From an uncultured Pirellulaceae bacterium (GTDB taxonomy: Bacteria > Planctomycetota > Planctomycetia > Pirellulales > Pirellulaceae), in the NCBI GenBank assembly GCA_947259675.1, contig CAMYNE010000113.1:1-7403 (forward strand): DNA of 7,403 bases, given 5' to 3'. The notes under the pieces were generated by a model. It had not been told where the DNA came from. It saw only the letters and a list, made by a program, of their open reading frames with translations, and ran no database searches. Shown here one piece after another: positions 4,488 through 7,403 of the stretch; position 1 is the first letter of the stretch; the number at the start of each line of letters is the position of its first letter. The position numbers and the translations under genes are program-made.

Positions 4488-7403
4488 ATGTTCCTTGAGC
4501 GACTCGAGAAAGAAATTCTGATTCTCGATGGCGCTATGGGTTCGATGATTTACGGTCTCGGCTTGACCGAAGAAGAGGTTCGTGGTGAACGGTTTCGAAA
4601 TTGGCACAAGGATCTCAAAAACTGCACGGACATCTTCGGACTTACCAATCCGGATGCGATCGTTGAAATACATCGGCAATACCTGGAAGCCGGCTCGGAT
4701 ATCATTACGACCAACACGTTTAATGCGAGCCCTGTTGGTCTGTTAGATTTCGACCTGCCAGAAGACGTGGTTCGAGATATCAATCTTGCGGCAGCCGCAA
4801 ACGCCAAGAAAGCGGCGATGGAGTATACGGAGCGGACGCCTCATCAACCGAGATTTGTCGCCGGATCAATGGGGCCGACTTCCCAGCAGACGGCGATTTC
4901 AACCAAGGTCGATGACGCGGCGTTTCGTGCGATTACCTTCGAAGAAATGGAAGCATCGTATTACGTTCAAGCCAAAGCTCTGGTCGAAGGCGGTGTGGAT
5001 ATCCTGTTGCCAGAAACAGTGATCGACACGCTGAATTTGAAAGCCTGCCTGTTTGCGATTTCCCGCTATTTCGAAGAATCGGGCAACATTGTGCCCGTCA
5101 TGGTTTCGGGAACTTTCGCGGAATCGGGAAGCACCTTTGTATCGGGACAATTGGTTGAAGCGTTCTGGAATTCGATAGCTCATTTTCCAATGATCAGCGT
5201 TGGCATGAACTGCGCGCTGGGCCCGAGTATCATGAGAACGCACTTGGAAGAGCTTTCCAAAATCGCGACGCCCTACATTAGTGCGCATCCGAACGCTGGC
5301 CTGCCAAACGAGATGGGCGAGTTTGACCTATCCCCTGCCAGGATGGCTGAAATGGTTGGCCAATGGGCTGACGAAGGATGGGTCAACATCCTTGGGGGCT
5401 GTTGTGGCACGACTCCCGAACATATCAAAGCCATTTCTGATCGAGTTCGCAACTGTAAACCGCATCAACGCCGAGTGGTTGAGCCTTGGACACGGCTTTC
5501 CGGTTCGCGGCCCTTAACACTGCGTCCGGAATCAAACTTCCTGATGGTCGGCGAACGGACCAATGTGACTGGCTCTCGCAAATTTGCCCGCCTGATTCGC
5601 GAAGAGCATTTTGAAGAAGCCGTTGAAGTCGCCCGCGATCAAGTCGAAGGTGGCGCGGCGGTGATCGACATCAACATGGACGATGCTTTGCTTGACGGCG
5701 AAGCCGCGATGACCAGGTACTTGCGGCTGATCGCCGGTGAATCGGATATCAGTGCCGTGCCTGTCATGATTGACAGTTCGAAATGGACAGTGATTGAAGC
5801 TGGTTTGCGGGCGACCCAGGGCAAAGCGATCGTAAACTCGATCAGTCTCAAAGAAGGTGAAGAAGACTTTCTTCATAAGGCCAAACTCATTCGACGCTAC
5901 GGTGCGGCGACGGTCGTGATGGCGTTCGACGAAACAGGGCAAGCAGTTGAGGCGGAAGACAAAGTCCGGATCTGCAAACGAGCTTACGATCTGTTAACCG
6001 AAAAAGTTGGCTTTCCGCCGCAAGATATCATCTTCGACCCAAACATCTTGACCATCGCCACTGGAATGGAAGAGCATAATAATTATGCCGTGAACTTCTT
6101 CGCAGCGACCAGGGACATCAAGAAAGTGTGTCCTGGGGCAAAAGTTTCTGGTGGCGTGTCGAACGTCAGCTTTAGTTTCCGTGGCAATAATGTCGTTCGT
6201 GAAGCGATCAATGCGGCATTTCTTTATCACGCAATTGATGCCGGTCTCGACATGGGAATTGTCAACGCCGGGCAGCTAGAGATTTACGAAGAGATCCCGA
6301 AAGATCTGCTCGAACGCGTCGAAGACGTTTTGCTCAACCGGCGACCGGACGCGACGGATCGGCTGCTGGAGTTTGCTGAAACAGTCCAACAAGGTACGAA
6401 AAAGAAAGGCCGCTTCGAAAATCTTGAATGGCGTGACGTTTCGGTTGAAGAGCGTTTATCGCATGCGCTCGTAAAAGGAATCGACAAGTTCGTCCAAGAA
6501 GACACCGAAGAAGCTCGTCAGAAATATGATCGCTGTCTCCAGATTATCGAAGGACCCATGATGGATGGCATGGGAATCGTTGGCGACCTGTTCGGAAGCG
6601 GCAAAATGTTTCTGCCCCAAGTTGTCAAATCCGCTCGCGTGATGAAAAAAGCAGTCGCATATCTTTTGCCGTACATGGAACAGGAAAAGATCGCTGCTGG
6701 ACTTAAGAGTCAGAGTTTCCGCGGCAAGATTCTGATGGCGACGGTCAAGGGAGACGTACACGACATTGGCAAAAACATCGTCGGCGTCGTGCTGGGCTGC
6801 AACAATTACGAGGTGATCGACCTCGGTGTCATGGTATCGTGCGACAAAATTCTTGAGGCAGCCGTTCAGCACGGTGTCGACATGATCGGTCTTTCGGGCT
6901 TGATTACGCCCAGTCTCGACGAAATGATTTACGTGGCCAAGGAGATGCAGCGTACGGGTGTGACGATACCGCTTTTGGTTGGCGGCGCGACGACCAGCGA
7001 CCGACATACCGCGGTCAAAATCGCGCCCCAATATGAGCACGGAGTCATTCACGTTTTGGATGCTTCGCGCAGCGTGGGTGTTGTTGATCGATTGATGAAT
7101 CAGGACTTTAAACCTCAGTTTTTGACTGAAAATTCAGAGCTGCAATCCAAACTTGTTGCTGGTTACGAAGAGCGTCAGATGACTTTGGTGCCATACGAAG
7201 AAGCCTTGGCAAAACGCTTCAAAACGGATTGGGCCAAGATCGACGTGGCTAAGCCGACTTTTACCGGTACCCATACGATCGGTACCAAAAATAACAATAA
7301 ACTGCGCGAATCAACCGAAGCAAGTAGGCCGGAACAAGCGCAGCGCAGTTCCGGCATTGACCAGAATTCCGAAGACTTATCGAATGCCGGAACTTCGCCA
7401 GCT
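4488..7403 (+). CDS. metH: Cobalamin-dependent methionine synthase MetH (3'-truncated by window edge)
   Basis: Transfers a methyl group from 5-methyltetrahydrofolate through cobalamin to homocysteine, giving methionine; cytoplasmic. The frame runs for 972 codons without a stop (full-length family members have about 1,230). Homocysteine/zinc module: LDGAMGSM (13-20), zinc ligands Cys242 in MNCALGP and Cys305-Cys306 in GGCCGTT, each five less than the Escherichia coli numbers (247, 310, 311). Folate module: GERTN (355-359), DINMDD (394-399), DSSKW (429-433), NSISLKEG (450-457), AFDETGQA (479-486), DPNIL (517-521). Cap module: [20 protein letters not shown] around 690-711. B12 module: DVHDIG, with lower axial ligand His758 (E. 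coli His759), and [12 protein letters not shown]. From about residue 930 the AdoMet reactivation domain should start, but a low-complexity stretch with a REP-like palindrome is read instead. Start: ATG 4488 gives a short head like the family; GTG 4455 is the only other in-frame choice, as a TAG lies at 4446. No good Shine-Dalgarno is visible for either. No cobalamin riboswitch is seen upstream. Confidence 0.97.
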   Translation, partial: MFLERLEKEILILDGAMGSMIYGLGLTEEEVRGERFRNWHKDLKNCTDIFGLTNPDAIVEIHRQYLEAGSDIITTNTFNASPVGLLDFDLPEDVVRDINLAAAANAKKAAMEYTERTPHQPRFVAGSMGPTSQQTAISTKVDDAAFRAITFEEMEASYYVQAKALVEGGVDILLPETVIDTLNLKACLFAISRYFEESGNIVPVMVSGTFAESGSTFVSGQLVEAFWNSIAHFPMISVGMNCALGPSIMRTHLEELSKIATPYISAHPNAGLPNEMGEFDLSPARMAEMVGQWADEGWVNILGGCCGTTPEHIKAISDRVRNCKPHQRRVVEPWTRLSGSRPLTLRPESNFLMVGERTNVTGSRKFARLIREEHFEEAVEVARDQVEGGAAVIDINMDDALLDGEAAMTRYLRLIAGESDISAVPVMIDSSKWTVIEAGLRATQGKAIVNSISLKEGEEDFLHKAKLIRRYGAATVVMAFDETGQAVEAEDKVRICKRAYDLLTEKVGFPPQDIIFDPNILTIATGMEEHNNYAVNFFAATRDIKKVCPGAKVSGGVSNVSFSFRGNNVVREAINAAFLYHAIDAGLDMGIVNAGQLEIYEEIPKDLLERVEDVLLNRRPDATDRLLEFAETVQQGTKKKGRFENLEWRDVSVEERLSHALVKGIDKFVQEDTEEARQKYDRCLQIIEGPMMDGMGIVGDLFGSGKMFLPQVVKSARVMKKAVAYLLPYMEQEKIAAGLKSQSFRGKILMATVKGDVHDIGKNIVGVVLGCNNYEVIDLGVMVSCDKILEAAVQHGVDMIGLSGLITPSLDEMIYVAKEMQRTGVTIPLLVGGATTSDRHTAVKIAPQYEHGVIHVLDASRSVGVVDRLMNQDFKPQFLTENSELQSKLVAGYEERQMTLVPYEEALAKRFKTDWAKIDVAKPTFTGTHTIGTKNNNKLRESTEASRPEQAQRSSGIDQNSEDLSNAGTSPA
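7324..7356 (+). repeat. REP-like palindrome inside the metH reading frame
   Basis: GTAG (7324-7327) is directly followed by a perfect 8-bp stem, GCCGGAAC (7328-7335) and GTTCCGGC (7348-7355), around a 12-base loop aagcgcagcgca. This is the layout of REP elements, which carry a GTAG-type tetranucleotide 5' of a GC-rich hairpin and are mobilised by RAYT (TnpA-REP) transposases. The bases are read in the metH frame as [11 protein letters not shown] with no stop. No RAYT gene is in the window, and copy number in the genome is unknown, so the REP label rests on shape only. Confidence 0.6.
7383..7403 (-). repeat. Partial second REP-like unit in inverted orientation, cut by window edge
   Basis: AATGCCGGAAC (7383-7393) is an exact reverse complement of GTTCCGGCATT (7348-7358), an 11-bp match spaced by 24 bases. 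The following ttcgccagct loosely resembles the complement of the first unit's loop. Two REPs facing opposite ways with a short spacer form a BIME. If so, the sequence just past 7403 should contain a second arm like GTTCCGGC followed by CTAC. Confidence 0.45.

Noticed and set aside
4899..5288. 129-codon minus-strand open frame
   Set aside because: It mirrors the MetH homocysteine-binding domain, whose catalytic cysteines fix the plus frame.
5532..5942. 136-codon minus-strand open frame
   Set aside because: It mirrors the MetH pterin-binding domain; the sense frame carries all expected folate motifs.
6456..7052. 198-codon minus-strand open frame opposite metH
   Set aside because: It is antisense to the highly conserved cap and B12-binding region of MetH, has a His/Asp-rich composition typical of a mirrored frame, and no recognisable domain.
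1..7403. A new defence system, prophage or mobile island
   Set aside because: All genes are housekeeping or surface-polysaccharide types; there is no integrase, transposase, toxin-antitoxin pair, nuclease cluster or attachment site.

Overview
The window looks like chromosomal DNA of moderate GC from a planctomycete, perhaps Pirellulaceae-like. This is an inference from gene style: a DUF2582-type winged-helix protein, a ThiO-like oxidase, a CpsD-like ATPase with an odd P-loop paired with a GT-C membrane glycosyltransferase, and few Shine-Dalgarno sites. No marker gene proves the taxon. There is no mobile element, CRISPR array, tRNA or rRNA, and nothing that I would call a new defence or biosynthetic system.

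Layout. Positions 1-906 (+) hold the 3' part of an FAD-dependent glycine oxidase-like gene (thiO-like), entering from the left edge. Its last ~50 codons do not look like the family, while a family-like tail lies in another frame, which suggests a small frameshifting deletion. Positions 909-1187 (+) encode a small winged-helix protein. Converging on it are two overlapping minus-strand genes: a multi-pass GT-C (PMT/ArnT-type) glycosyltransferase (1209-2897) and, upstream of it in transcription, a CpsD/ParA-type ATPase with a long disordered N-terminus and no P-loop lysine (2845-4290). Together these two suggest a cell-surface or exopolysaccharide function. A divergent intergenic region of about 200 bp (4291-4487) holds a possible sigma70-like promoter for the minus-strand pair and a perfect 10-bp inverted repeat. 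Positions 4488-7403 (+) are the first ~970 codons of cobalamin-dependent methionine synthase (metH), with the homocysteine, folate, cap and B12 modules intact. The gene leaves the window at the right edge before the AdoMet (reactivation) domain appears.

The most interesting sequence is at the right end. Where the AdoMet domain of MetH should begin, the reading frame passes through a low-complexity stretch built around a REP-like palindrome (GTAG followed by an 8-bp stem). A second, inverted copy starts just before the edge, like a BIME (paired inverted REPs). All three parts of the paired repeat seen so far are translated in frame. Whether the AdoMet domain resumes afterwards lies outside the window.
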